Below, piece by piece: positions 48,031 to 57,183 of a stretch of DNA of 64,000 nucleotides; within the stretch, counting starts at the first letter, position 1; the number at the start of each line of letters is the position of its first letter. The notes under the pieces are model-generated. The model searched no databases and was not told the DNA's origin. It saw nothing but the letters and a program-made list of their open reading frames with translations. Source of the stretch: an uncultured Oscillospiraceae bacterium (lineage in GTDB: Bacteria; Bacillota; Clostridia; Oscillospirales; Oscillospiraceae); contig CANROF010000006.1 of assembly GCA_947632155.1 (NCBI GenBank), positions 1-64,000 of the forward strand, read 5' to 3'. A program made the position numbers and the translations under genes.

Positions 48031-51000
48031 ATGAAAAAACGTCTGATCTGCGCTCTGCTGGTGCTGGCGATGGCCGTGCCTATGGCCGTCACCGGGGTCA
48101 GCGCCGCGCCGGCATCCGCCGGGGGCTCCGTGTATGAGGCGGAGGCCATTACGCCCGATTATTTCCGTAAGCAGCTCAGCGCAACGGCACAGAAAATTTA
48201 CGACAGGCTCCTTCAGGAGTTCACCGGCGAGAACAGGGAGCAATACTACGCCGGCACCGCGCTCATCGAGCTGACCGACGGCAGCATCGACGGCATCGAC
48301 AGCGCCGCGGTGGAGGCGTACAAGAACGGCAACAAGGACCTCTTCAACGACTTTGCCGCCGCCAAGGACGCCCTGGATCTGGACCACCCGGAGCTCTGGT
48401 GGCTGGACTCCGGCTACCTCACCTTCATCCCCACCTATGAGGCCGCCGAGCAGGGCGGGACCTACCACCTCTACATTGGCCCCGGCCGGGGCGATACATA
48501 CCTGCTGGCGGGGAAAAAGGCCGAGGACGTCCAAATCGGCGAAAAGTCCATTGCCGCCATGGACGCGGAGCTCAACGAGAAGATCGACGCCATCGTTGGC
48601 AAGGCCAAGACCGACGCCGCCACGGCCAACGCCCAGAATTCCTACACCCAGGCCGACAAGATAGCGGCCCTGGTGCGCTCCGTCCACGACCAGATCACCC
48701 TGGGCCTCAGCTACCGGTACGAGACGGACTGCGGCGCCAACACCAACGAAGCCCTCTTCATCCGCACGGTCTACGCCGTCGTGACGCAAAAGGGCGTCTG
48801 CGAGGCCTATTCCCGGCTCATGGAGCTGTGCCTTTCGAAGCTGGGCATCCAGTGCGTGCCCGTCCACGGCATCCAGTCCAAGGGCACCCCGGAGAATCAC
48901 ATGTGGAACGTGGTGAACATCCCCGCCTCCGGCGGCGAAGCGCGCTGGTACGCCGTGGACGCCACCTGGGACGACCCCGTCTCCGCCGACTACGTGGGCC
49001 GGAAGGACATCTCCACCACCGGCAGGGACGGCAAGGAGAACACCAACTACCTCCTGGTGGGCCAGAACGTCATCGGCGAGTACTGGCACCCCTCGGGGTA
49101 CGTCTCCGCCGGGAATTTCGAGTTCACCTACCCCGCCGTTGAGACTTCCAGCTTCAACGGCGACACCGCCTACGGCAGCTCCGAGGGCCTGCGGGTAGAC
49201 TACTCCGCCGGAAAGGGCTCCATGGAGGACGGCACCCCCGCGGGCGTGTTCACCATGACCTTTGAGGGGAAGAACATGGAGGACAACGCCAAAAACGGCC
49301 TCTTCTTCCTGCTGAAAATGTACGACTACCACCCGGACGGCACCGTGGACGCCATGAGCGAGTGGTACTACGCCGCCGCGGTGAAGTATCTCTCCGGCGA
49401 TAACAAGTATTTCGGCGACACCCCGGACGGCCTGCGGGTCTACACCGCCACCTGCGAGTACGTGGAGATGGCCGTCACCACCCGGGCCCCCCAAAATTAC
49501 AGCCAGTGGGGCAGCTACACCGACTGGCAGACCCACTACGAGGAGGCCTACTACGCCGGCGGCGAGGACGAGATCATCGCCCAGTCCGGGCTGCTCTACA
49601 ACGCCAACGCCAGCTACGAGGCGCCCCCCTACGTCTTCCACCAGACCCCGGCGGCCAACTGCCAGGCCACGGCGGGCCGCGAGTACCGCTTCGACGTCAC
49701 CTTTGACGACGAGCTCTACCACCCCACGGCCAACACCCCCGCCGGCATCGACGCCTTTGCGGACAACACCCTCCAGGCGGCGGGCCAGCAGGTCCGGGTG
49801 CGCTACACCACCATCCAGCAGGACCTCCACACCGGCGGGGACATGGTGGTCACCATCAACGGCGACCTGCCCTTCGACATAAACCGGGACGACTATGTGG
49901 ATATGGACCCGTCCAATGCCTACGTGGACTTTGCCTGGCACTATGTCTACGGCAGGGGCGAGGGCCAGAAGCCCGTCACCGACTGCCCCGTGAACACCGC
50001 CCATGACCCCAGCCACGTCTGCGACGTAAACGCCGGCTGCCGCATCGACGGCGTGTCCTTCAACTTCCGGGCCTCCGACCTCTGGCAGGACGACATCACC
50101 CAGTACGACTTCCAGATCGAGGGCGTGGTGGGCTCCCGCTCCGGCAAATTCCCCAACGTCTTTGGCGTCTGCGTCCAGGTCCCGGGCCTGTGCCCCGCCT
50201 GCTACCGCAGCCAGGGCATCGACTGGAACCTCTGGGGCAAGCCCACGCTGCTGGACGCCCCGGAAAACCTGAATCTCCGCGAGATGGCTGAGGCTGGCGG
50301 CACCACGGATAAGGACCTTCTCAATGCCCTGGACGACCAGATCAACAAGAGCGGCTTCAACGGCCGGCTCATGCTGGTGGTGGAGGACAAGAGCGAGGGC
50401 GCCGGCAGCCGCGAGGAGTACCAGCGCATCAACGACGCCCTGACCAGCGACACATACCACGTAGACGAGAATATCAAGCTCGACCAAAAGGACATCGTCG
50501 CCAGTTCCGTCTTTGAGATCAACTTCAACCGCATCTGCCCCATGGTGAAGCTGAAGCCCGGCGATTCCCTGCGCGTCCAGGTGGGCTACCCGGCGGGCAT
50601 CACCTACGAGATGCTGACAGCCGACAACGCCGAGGTGGAGCTGAAGGCCTACCACTTCACCCGCTGCGACAGCACCTTGGAAAAGAAGTGCAAGGAGCTT
50701 GAATATGAGCTTGCACACAAGGGCGAGAAAGAAACCGATAAGGATATCAGGAACAGACACGCCTGGGGCGAGCACATCGTCAGCGTCGAGGAGATCACCC
50801 TCATCCCCACGCCCTACGGCATGGTCATCATGTGCGACGCCTTCTCCCCCTTTGAGATCGTGGCGGTGAAAAAGAGTGCCAACACCTCCGCCGCCGAAGA
50901 AAAGTCCTACAAGCTGGTGGTGGTCGAGGGCGCCAACGGCACCGTCAAGGTAAACGATACGGAGGCCCTGGGCAAGACCGGCAACGTGGACGTCAAGGTC

Positions 51001-52311
51001 GGAGAATCCGTCACCATCACCGTCGAGGCCGATGACGGCTACGCCGTGGGCACCGTGGCTCTGGGCGGCGTCGCCCTCACTCCCAACGAGGACGGCACCT
51101 ACACCGTCAAGGCTGGCAACGGGGATGGGGAGCTCTCCCACAACGACGTCCTGGACGTCACCTTTGTGTCGAAGCAGGAGGCCGAATCCACCCAAATCAA
51201 GGGCGAGGCCGTGGTATCCAGGGCCTGCACCCACAGCGATAAAACGAAAATCGCCGTCGTCCACGAGGACGGGAGGGAAAACGCCAGCGCCTCCTGCACC
51301 AAGGACGGCTATGTGCTTGGGACAAAGTGCGAAGAGTGCGGCACGCAGCTCACCCAGGGCCATGTGGTCCACGCCACGGGACACACCCCCGTCGTGAAGG
51401 AGCAGGCGGTCGATCCCACCTGCACCACCGACGGGAAGCTGGCGAAGATCGTCTGTAAGGACTGCGGCGCGGTCATCTCCGACGGCACCGCCATCCCCGC
51501 CATCGGCCACCGCCTGGAGGTCAAGGTCACGAAGGAGCCCACCTGCGCCGAGGCCGGCGTGGCCGAGGAAACCTGCGTTGTGTGCGGAGCGCACGAGACG
51601 GTCGCCATAGCGCCCCTGGAGCACAGCTTTGTGAACGGCTCGTGCTCCGTCTGCGGCGCCGCGGACCCCAACTACTCCGCGCCCACCTGGCCCACGTGGC
51701 CCACCTGGCCCAGCGACCCCGAGCCGGACCCGGAGCCGGAAAAGCCCGAGCCCACGGAGCCCGAGCCGGAGAAGCCCGATATGACGGAGCCCTGGGTCAG
51801 TACCTTCAGCGACGTCCCCAATGAGGGCGTGTGGTTTACCCAGAACGTGGGCTACATGGTGAGGCGCGGCCTCATGAGCGGCGTCGGAGACGGCAATTTC
51901 GGCGCGCTGCGCAGAACGACCCGGAAGGAGGCCACCGCCATTCTGGCGCGGCTGGACGGCGTGGACATCGCCGCCGGACCCGAGCCCTGGGACGTCATCG
52001 GCACGGCCTGGGCCGTCGAGCACGGCGTCAGCGACGGCAGCAACCCCAACGCCCCCATCACCCGCGAGCAGTTCATCACCATGCTGTGGAGCTACATGGA
52101 TAAGCCCGACAGCGATTTTGACCTGAGCGCCTTTGCCGATGTCAGCGAGGTGAGCTCCTGGGCCCTCGAGGCCATGGCCTGGGGCGTGGAAAACGGCCTC
52201 ATCGCCGGGTCCCTCAATAACGGCGTGCTGTACCTCCAGCCCTCCAACCCCTCCCTGCGCGTCCACACCGCCGCGTTCATAGAGAGCTTCTGCGAAAAAT
52301 TCGGCCTCTGA
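48031..52311 (+). CDS. Secreted transglutaminase-like protein with SLH anchor
   Basis: The start is the ATG at 48031 with a clean signal peptide (KKRLICALLVLAMAVPMAVTGVSA); an in-frame GTG four codons earlier is less likely. The 1,426-residue protein has a transglutaminase-like core with the catalytic triad Cys257 (KGVCEAY), His290 (ENHMWN) and Asp310 (AVDATWDD). A long unassigned middle follows, then a bacterial-repeat beta domain (about 960-1050: GTVKVNDTEALGKTG...), three cysteine-rich ~60-residue modules (about 1065-1220; C-x-x-C-G pairs and A-x-G-H), a Pro/Glu-rich linker and two SLH modules (about 1253-1426). SLH modules bind pyruvylated wall polymer, so the enzyme should sit on the cell surface. 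Substrate is unknown; crosslinking or a protease-like role is possible. Confidence 0.85.
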   Translation: MKKRLICALLVLAMAVPMAVTGVSAAPASAGGSVYEAEAITPDYFRKQLSATAQKIYDRLLQEFTGENREQYYAGTALIELTDGSIDGIDSAAVEAYKNGNKDLFNDFAAAKDALDLDHPELWWLDSGYLTFIPTYEAAEQGGTYHLYIGPGRGDTYLLAGKKAEDVQIGEKSIAAMDAELNEKIDAIVGKAKTDAATANAQNSYTQADKIAALVRSVHDQITLGLSYRYETDCGANTNEALFIRTVYAVVTQKGVCEAYSRLMELCLSKLGIQCVPVHGIQSKGTPENHMWNVVNIPASGGEARWYAVDATWDDPVSADYVGRKDISTTGRDGKENTNYLLVGQNVIGEYWHPSGYVSAGNFEFTYPAVETSSFNGDTAYGSSEGLRVDYSAGKGSMEDGTPAGVFTMTFEGKNMEDNAKNGLFFLLKMYDYHPDGTVDAMSEWYYAAAVKYLSGDNKYFGDTPDGLRVYTATCEYVEMAVTTRAPQNYSQWGSYTDWQTHYEEAYYAGGEDEIIAQSGLLYNANASYEAPPYVFHQTPAANCQATAGREYRFDVTFDDELYHPTANTPAGIDAFADNTLQAAGQQVRVRYTTIQQDLHTGGDMVVTINGDLPFDINRDDYVDMDPSNAYVDFAWHYVYGRGEGQKPVTDCPVNTAHDPSHVCDVNAGCRIDGVSFNFRASDLWQDDITQYDFQIEGVVGSRSGKFPNVFGVCVQVPGLCPACYRSQGIDWNLWGKPTLLDAPENLNLREMAEAGGTTDKDLLNALDDQINKSGFNGRLMLVVEDKSEGAGSREEYQRINDALTSDTYHVDENIKLDQKDIVASSVFEINFNRICPMVKLKPGDSLRVQVGYPAGITYEMLTADNAEVELKAYHFTRCDSTLEKKCKELEYELAHKGEKETDKDIRNRHAWGEHIVSVEEITLIPTPYGMVIMCDAFSPFEIVAVKKSANTSAAEEKSYKLVVVEGANGTVKVNDTEALGKTGNVDVKVGESVTITVEADDGYAVGTVALGGVALTPNEDGTYTVKAGNGDGELSHNDVLDVTFVSKQEAESTQIKGEAVVSRACTHSDKTKIAVVHEDGRENASASCTKDGYVLGTKCEECGTQLTQGHVVHATGHTPVVKEQAVDPTCTTDGKLAKIVCKDCGAVISDGTAIPAIGHRLEVKVTKEPTCAEAGVAEETCVVCGAHETVAIAPLEHSFVNGSCSVCGAADPNYSAPTWPTWPTWPSDPEPDPEPEKPEPTEPEPEKPDMTEPWVSTFSDVPNEGVWFTQNVGYMVRRGLMSGVGDGNFGALRRTTRKEATAILARLDGVDIAAGPEPWDVIGTAWAVEHGVSDGSNPNAPITREQFITMLWSYMDKPDSDFDLSAFADVSEVSSWALEAMAWGVENGLIAGSLNNGVLYLQPSNPSLRVHTAAFIESFCEKFGL

Positions 52312-52356
52312 TAAAAATTGCCCTCGATAACCTTCCAAATTCCAACACGTTTCCCG

Positions 52357-52384
52357 TAGGGGCCGCCTCTCTTGGCGGCCCCTA
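52357..52384. terminator. Palindrome (TAGGGGCCGCC family) after the SLH gene
   Basis: TAGGGGCCGCC (52357-52367) and GGCGGCCCCTA (52374-52384) pair perfectly around TCTCTT. A similar arm, TAGGGGCCGCC, recurs at 63896-63906, so this is a dispersed hairpin family that can serve as a terminator. Confidence 0.7.
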
Positions 52385-52434
52385 TGCCGTGTCTAAAGGC
52401 GTTTCCCGCGGTATTCATAGTTCATAAGGCGGTA

Positions 52435-52463
52435 TTGCATTTTTTGGGCGGATGGGATAAAAT
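52435..52463 (+). promoter_or_regulatory. Promoter of the murT-like gene
   Basis: TTGCAT (52435-52440), a 17-base spacer and TAAAAT (52458-52463), leaving a leader of about 30 bases with AAGGGGGG before the ATG. Confidence 0.7.
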
Positions 52464-52499
52464 AGACAGTGGAAATTTGAGATTAAGGGGGGCCGCGAT

Positions 52500-53891
52500 A
52501 TGGACAAGCGCGGGGCGGCGGGATTTATGGGTAAGGTCAGGTTCATCCTTGCCCTTTGGGCGGCGAAGCTGTCCGTGGCGGCGCTGAGGCTCCTGGGCTT
52601 TCACGCCAACAACCGCCCCGGCATGATCGCCATGAGGCTCTGCCCCCATTTTATGGCCTATATGGCAAAGCCGGCGACGGTCATCGCCGTCACCGGCACC
52701 AACGGCAAGACCACCGTGGCCAATCTTCTCTGCGACGCCCTCACCGCCGGGGGACTGCGCGTCCGGGCCAACCGGGGCGGCTACAACCTCTACTCCGGCA
52801 TCGCCTCGGCGCTGTTGCCGGGGGTGAGCCTTTTCAACCGGTGCAAATACGACGCCGCGGTGCTGGAGATCGACGAGCACGCCACGCGCTACGTCCTGCC
52901 GGACGCCGCGCCGGACCTGCTCATCATCACAAATCTCTTCCGGGACTCCCTCATGCGCAACGCCCACGCGGAGTTCGTGGCCTCGCGGCTGGACAGATAT
53001 ATCCCCCGGGGGCTCAAGCTCCTGCTCAACGCCGACGACCTCATCTCCTGCCGGGTGGCCCCGGAGAATCCCAGAAGCTATTTCGGCATCGAGAGGCTGG
53101 ACACCGACCGCGACACCTGCGTAAACCGCATAAACGACGTGCGGATCTGCCCCAAATGCGCCGGGCGCATGGAGTTTGAGTACGTGCGCTACCACCATAT
53201 CGGCCGGGCCCGGTGCGCCGACTGCGGCTTCGCCTCCCCGGGGTACGACTACTCCGCCCGGGCGGACATCCCGGCGGGGACGCTGACCGTCACGGACGCC
53301 TCCGGGGCCGGGACATATAAGCTTTTGACCGACGCCGTTTTCGACATGTATAACCTCACCGCGGTGGTGGCGGCTCTGCGGGAGACGGGCATGGACCACG
53401 CCCGGATCGCCCGGTGCCTTGAGAACGTGAAGATCGCCGGCATCCGCCGGGACGAGGCGGACGTCCGGGGCGTCCGGGTGATAAATCAGCTCGCCAAGGA
53501 CAAGAACGCCATCGGATGCTCCCGGGTATTCGACTATCTGGCCGGAAGGCCGGGGAAGAAGGAGCTCCTTTTGATGATGAACAGCATGTCCGACGAGCAG
53601 CACTGGTCGGAAAACGTCTGCTGGTACTACGACTGCGACTACGAGTTCCTTGCCCGCCCGGAGATAACCCACATCGTCTGCGCCGGGCCCAGGTATAAGG
53701 ACATGAAGCTGCGGCTCCTCCTGGCGGGCGTTCCAGAGGAGCGGATAAGCCTTGAGCGCGACGAGCTGGCGGCCTCGGAGCTTCTGCACATGGAGCCGGG
53801 CAGCGAGGTATACCTCCTCTACGGCACCGACACCACGGACCTCATGTACAAGGTCCGCGAACACCTAATTTATTTGTCGAAAAAGCCCTGA
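52500..53891 (+). CDS. murT: MurT-like lipid II isoglutaminyl synthase, Mur-ligase subunit
   Basis: The 463-residue protein is a Mur ligase with VIAVTGTNGKTTVANLL (P-loop), EIDEHATRYVLPDAAPDLLIITNLFRDS, a zinc ribbon inserted mid-protein (CPKCAGRMEFEY...RCADCGF, about 220-245), and the C-terminal DUF1727 domain, the three marks of MurT. With the glutaminase GatD it amidates D-glutamate of lipid II. gatD normally lies beside murT, yet no glutaminase gene follows here; the next gene is convergent. The last codons (LSKKP and stop) are supplied by structured-repeat copy B, so the natural C-terminus may have been altered. Confidence 0.85.
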   Translation: MDKRGAAGFMGKVRFILALWAAKLSVAALRLLGFHANNRPGMIAMRLCPHFMAYMAKPATVIAVTGTNGKTTVANLLCDALTAGGLRVRANRGGYNLYSGIASALLPGVSLFNRCKYDAAVLEIDEHATRYVLPDAAPDLLIITNLFRDSLMRNAHAEFVASRLDRYIPRGLKLLLNADDLISCRVAPENPRSYFGIERLDTDRDTCVNRINDVRICPKCAGRMEFEYVRYHHIGRARCADCGFASPGYDYSARADIPAGTLTVTDASGAGTYKLLTDAVFDMYNLTAVVAALRETGMDHARIARCLENVKIAGIRRDEADVRGVRVINQLAKDKNAIGCSRVFDYLAGRPGKKELLLMMNSMSDEQHWSENVCWYYDCDYEFLARPEITHIVCAGPRYKDMKLRLLLAGVPEERISLERDELAASELLHMEPGSEVYLLYGTDTTDLMYKVREHLIYLSKKP

Positions 53892-54065
53892 CGGGCTTTT
53901 TTGACAAGGGGAACGTGCGGGCAATTTTTCTGAATTCTGCGGAATTCAGAAAAATTGCCCTGCTGTCGCCCTGCGCGCCGCCGTAGGCGGCACTTGTGCG
54001 ACAAAAGGGATTTTTTCCAAGGCACATGTCCTTGGAAAAAATATTGAATTTGAGTTTTTTGACAA
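53875..54065 (-). repeat. Structured dispersed repeat, copy B (191 bp)
   Basis: Read on the minus strand it starts TTGTCAAAAAACTCAAATTC, like copy A, with the identical TCCAAGGACATGTGCCTTGGA hairpin. The second hairpin is GCCGCC-TAC-GGCGGC where copy A has GCCCC-AAC-GGGGC. The long stem has arms GGGCAATTTTTCTGAATTC and GAATTCAGAAAAATTGCCC where copy A has a different paired sequence. AGCCC-GTC-AGGGCT closes the element in both. Relative to the DUF5131 gene (minus strand) it lies 39 bases after the stop, the same placement copy A has after its upstream gene. Confidence 0.8.
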
Positions 54066-54104
54066 GCTGAAGCGCCGCCGTGAGGCGGCGCTTTGAGGCG
54101 GCGC

Positions 54105-54980
54105 TTATTGGCCGCATTTTCCGCAGTCGGAGCAGCCGTTGCAGGTGGGGCGCATGCCGCAGGTGCGGCAGCGCTCACGAAAATGGGGCTTATACAGCCG
54201 CTCCTCCGGGATGGGATACCCGCGCTCGTCCGTCAGGTCAAACCGTATGGGCCGGCCCTGAAAGCTCATACCGGAGAGGTACGCCTGGCGGCTCTGGAGG
54301 GCGTTTCCCTCGATCTTATAGAGCCTCCCGTCCTTGATAAACCTCCTGCCCGTGCCCAGAAAGACGAAGGTGACGCCGTTGTCCTCGCACTCCCGGCGGA
54401 GGGTCCTCACCCAGTCGAAATCAAGGGGCCGCGCCCCGTCGTAGTTCTCCCCGTCGCACTGGACCTGGTCTATTTTGCCCGTCTCCAGGTATTTGCGTAT
54501 GCTGACGGGCCCGATAAACGGCGCGCACATGACGCCCCGGTGCTTGAAAGGCAGGTCCAGCAAAATAGGTATCCGCTCGTCGGCCCGGCGCTGGTTCTCG
54601 GCGGTGACGTTGAAAAAGACGTTGTCCCAGCCGTCCCCCCAGTTCATGGGCAGGTGCTCCGCCACCCGCTCCGGGCGCTTCGTCAGGAGGTAGAATTTCA
54701 CGTCCGGCCTCTGGGCGATGATGCCCCAGGCCTCGTCCCGCCACCGGTCGGCGTCCTCCAAAAAGAAGTCGGAGGTCATGCAGACCCGCAGCATCTCGCC
54801 GCTTTTGACCTTATAGTTTCCCGCCCGGTCCCGGCTCAGGGGGTAGCGGAAGCCCGCCTTGGTCCTGTAGATCTCCCCGCCGTCCTTATCCCGGAGGGCG
54901 TCAAGATAGAACATGTAGCAGTTGTCGCAGCCCTCGCTCTTTTTCCGGCAGCCGTGCCAGGGATTCCATATGTCATGCAC
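54105..54980 (-). CDS. DUF5131 (phage Gp37/Gp68-like) family protein
   Basis: The 291-residue protein has the family's opening WNPWHGCRKKSEGCDNCYMFYLD (C-x6-G-C-x2-C-Y), MTSDFFLEDADRWRDEAWGII, FYLLTKRPERVAEHLP, and a cysteine-rich tail (CRTCGMRPTCNGCSDCGKC). The Cys arrangement recalls radical-SAM proteins, but no catalytic role is established for the family. It overlaps the upstream YjbR-like gene by eight bases and belongs to the SCIFF-linked block. Confidence 0.8.
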   Translation of the reverse strand: MHDIWNPWHGCRKKSEGCDNCYMFYLDALRDKDGGEIYRTKAGFRYPLSRDRAGNYKVKSGEMLRVCMTSDFFLEDADRWRDEAWGIIAQRPDVKFYLLTKRPERVAEHLPMNWGDGWDNVFFNVTAENQRRADERIPILLDLPFKHRGVMCAPFIGPVSIRKYLETGKIDQVQCDGENYDGARPLDFDWVRTLRRECEDNGVTFVFLGTGRRFIKDGRLYKIEGNALQSRQAYLSGMSFQGRPIRFDLTDERGYPIPEERLYKPHFRERCRTCGMRPTCNGCSDCGKCGQ

Positions 54981-55734
54981 GGTACATCTCCTCTATCTCC
55001 GTCTCCAGGCTCCGGGGCATACTCCTCGGTCCCCGGACGGCGAATACGCCGTGCTTTTGCAAAAGCTCCCGCCCTATGGGAGCGCCGTCGTAACGGCGCA
55101 GGAGCTTTAAGCGCATGACCCGCTTCATGCTGACGTTCTCGTCCCGGTACTCCATGGGGATGTCCGTCTCCAGGGCCCCGCACTTATACCGCACAGCGCT
55201 GACCGGCGCCGCCACGTAGATATACACCGTGTCCCCCACGTGGACGCCGCTGCTCTGTTTCCAGAGAATGGTCCCGTCGCCGCTCTCCCGGAGGCCCTCC
55301 TCGATGTCGTAGAATTTCGGGTTTGCCGGGACCAGCCAGCGGGTTATCCGGGAGGACTTCGCCCCGGCCCTTTTGGCGGAAGTGAAGTCGAAGCTCAAAC
55401 TCAGCAGCGGTTTTATATCTTTGAGCGGCACCGTCCCGTCCAGAAGCACCGTGATCCAGCTCTCCCGGCGCATGTGATAGCCCGGGAGGATGCCCGCGCC
55501 GTCCCGGAGCCCGGCGGCCAGCACCGGGTCGCACTTCAAGTCCACGACGTCCGCCCGCCCCTCCCCGGGAAGGCCCAGCCGGGAGTAGGGCACGTCCATA
55601 AAGAGGGCGTACCATTTGCGGTTTTCCGCGTGGCGCAGGACCTCATACGCCGGCGCCGTGGAAAAGGGCCGCTCCGGCCCGCCGCCGTACTCCTTTTTCG
55701 CCCAAGCGATGAGCCGTCCGCGCAGGGTGGTCAT
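54973..55734 (-). CDS. MmcQ/YjbR-like protein with EVE-like C-terminal region
   Basis: The start is the ATG at 55734, overlapping the maturase stop; the frame is open further upstream inside that gene. The 253-residue protein has a YjbR/MmcQ (CyaY-like fold) part at about 25-125 (WYALFMDVPYSRLGL...VDLKCDPVLAAGLRDGAGILPGYHMRRESWITVLLDGTVPLKDI) and then WLVPANPKFYDIEEGLRESGDGTILWKQSSGVHVGDTVYIYVAAP, which looks like an EVE/PUA-like modified-nucleotide-binding region. The fusion suggests nucleic-acid binding. The domain calls are by eye. Confidence 0.65.
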   Translation of the reverse strand: MTTLRGRLIAWAKKEYGGGPERPFSTAPAYEVLRHAENRKWYALFMDVPYSRLGLPGEGRADVVDLKCDPVLAAGLRDGAGILPGYHMRRESWITVLLDGTVPLKDIKPLLSLSFDFTSAKRAGAKSSRITRWLVPANPKFYDIEEGLRESGDGTILWKQSSGVHVGDTVYIYVAAPVSAVRYKCGALETDIPMEYRDENVSMKRVMRLKLLRRYDGAPIGRELLQKHGVFAVRGPRSMPRSLETEIEEMYRA

Positions 55735-57119
55735 TGGACCTCCCCGGCCTCTTCGGCCCGGGCCGCCTTCATCATGATGGCGCACTCCATGCGCTTTTTG
55801 AAAAGCTCACAGCCGTATTTGTAGACGCCCCGGATGGAGCCCGTGGCGTGGTATGCGTTGGCGGCGCACCCGCCGGAGCAGTAGAGCCGCGCCCAGCAGC
55901 CGTCGCACTCAGGCCGCGCATAGGCGTTGCACAGCTTAAACTCGTCCCGGAGGGCGGTGTTGGTGACGCCGTCCCAGATATTGCCCATGAGATATTTTTC
56001 GTCCCCCACGAATTGGTGGCAGGGGTAGAGGTCCCCCCAGGGCGTCACGGCCATGTACTCCGTGCCGGAGCCGCAGCCGGAGATGCGCTTGTAGATGCAC
56101 GGCCCGTGGGTGAGGTCGATCATGTAGTGGTAGAAGGTGAAGGGCCGGCCCTCTTTTTCCCGTTTCAGCATCTCCTTTGCCAGGATCTCATACTGCTCAA
56201 AAAGCACGGGCAGGTCCTCCTCCGTCAGGGCACAGGGGTCGTCGGGCGCGCAGACCACCGGCTCCATGGAAAGCTCCGTGAAGCCCAGGTCGGCGAGGTG
56301 GAATATGTCGTTTGTAAAGTCCGTGTTGAAGTGTGTATAGGTCCCCCGGACGTAGTAGCTCCGGTCCCCCCGCTTTTTGGCAAAATCCAGGAATTTGGGG
56401 ACGATTTTCTCGTAGCTCCCACGTCCGGCATAGTCCACCCGGAAGCGGTCGTGGACCTCCGGCCGGCCGTCGATGGACATGACCACGTTGTTCATCTCGC
56501 GATTGGCAAAGTCGATGACCTCGTCGTCCACCAGAACGCCGTTGGTGGTGAGGGTGAAGCGGAATTTTTTGTGCCTCTCCCCCTCGATGGACCGGGCATA
56601 GGCCACCAGGTCCTTTACCACCTGCCAGTTCATCAGCGGCTCGCCGCCGAAGAAGTCCACCTCCAAATTCGTGCGGCTCCCGGAGCTCTCAACTAAGAAA
56701 TCCAGGGCCCGCCTGCCCACCTCGAAGCTCATCAGCGCCCGCTCCCCGTGGTACTTGCCCTGGGAGGCGAAGCAGTAGGAGCAGTTTAAATTGCAGGTGT
56801 GGGCCACGTGGAGGCACAGGGCCTTCACCTCATTGGAGCGCCTTTTGAAATCGAAGGCCAGCCCCGCGTACTCGTCCCGGGAAAAGAGCTTTCCCGCGTC
56901 CTTCAGGGCCCGGATGTCCGAAAGGCACTCCCGGAGGTCGGCCTCCGTCACGTCCTCCCGGTCCCCGTACTTCTCCAGCATGGCGGAGACGATCTCCTCC
57001 GGGGCGTGGTCCTCGAACATGGCGATCATGTCGTAGGCCACCTCGTCCACCACGTGGACGGAGCCGGAGTACACGTCAAGGACGATGTTGAAGCCGTTTA
57101 ATTTATACTGATGTATCAT
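55731..57119 (-). CDS. scfB: SCIFF peptide maturase (radical SAM/SPASM thioether synthase)
   Basis: The ATG at 57119 follows GGGGTGAAAG. The 462-residue protein starts with a RiPP recognition-like region (1-90), then the radical-SAM motif C-N-L-N-C-S-Y-C (residues ~107-114), F-F-G-G-E-P-L, and a C-terminal SPASM region with many cysteines (CIYKRISGCGSG, LYPCHQF, NAYARPECDGCWARLYCSGGCAANAY) for two auxiliary clusters. It forms Cys-to-Thr/alpha-carbon thioether links in the small SCIFF peptide encoded just upstream. The organisation SCIFF-maturase is near-universal in Clostridia. Confidence 0.93.
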   Translation of the reverse strand: MIHQYKLNGFNIVLDVYSGSVHVVDEVAYDMIAMFEDHAPEEIVSAMLEKYGDREDVTEADLRECLSDIRALKDAGKLFSRDEYAGLAFDFKRRSNEVKALCLHVAHTCNLNCSYCFASQGKYHGERALMSFEVGRRALDFLVESSGSRTNLEVDFFGGEPLMNWQVVKDLVAYARSIEGERHKKFRFTLTTNGVLVDDEVIDFANREMNNVVMSIDGRPEVHDRFRVDYAGRGSYEKIVPKFLDFAKKRGDRSYYVRGTYTHFNTDFTNDIFHLADLGFTELSMEPVVCAPDDPCALTEEDLPVLFEQYEILAKEMLKREKEGRPFTFYHYMIDLTHGPCIYKRISGCGSGTEYMAVTPWGDLYPCHQFVGDEKYLMGNIWDGVTNTALRDEFKLCNAYARPECDGCWARLYCSGGCAANAYHATGSIRGVYKYGCELFKKRMECAIMMKAARAEEAGEVQ

Positions 57120-57136
57120 ACTTTCACCCCAAAAAA

Positions 57137-57164
57137 TACCGCTTGCGTTGAGGCGCAAGCGGTA
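57137..57164 (-). terminator. Hairpin between SCIFF peptide and maturase genes
   Basis: TACCGCTTGCG (57137-57147) and CGCAAGCGGTA (57154-57164) pair perfectly. On the minus strand a short TTTTTT follows, so it can attenuate transcription and keep the maturase below its peptide substrate. Confidence 0.7.
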
Positions 57165-57183
57165 CTTATTTTGCCAATCTTGA

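Noticed and set aside
47995..52338. A 1,447-codon open frame on the minus strand opposite the SLH/transglutaminase gene, and similar long frames opposite other GC-rich genes (e.g. 9063-10550, 13636-16752, 28879-30693)
   Set aside because: They are low-complexity products (Gly/His/Val/Leu-rich) caused by the GC-rich third codon positions of the real genes, lack ribosome sites, and show no domain.
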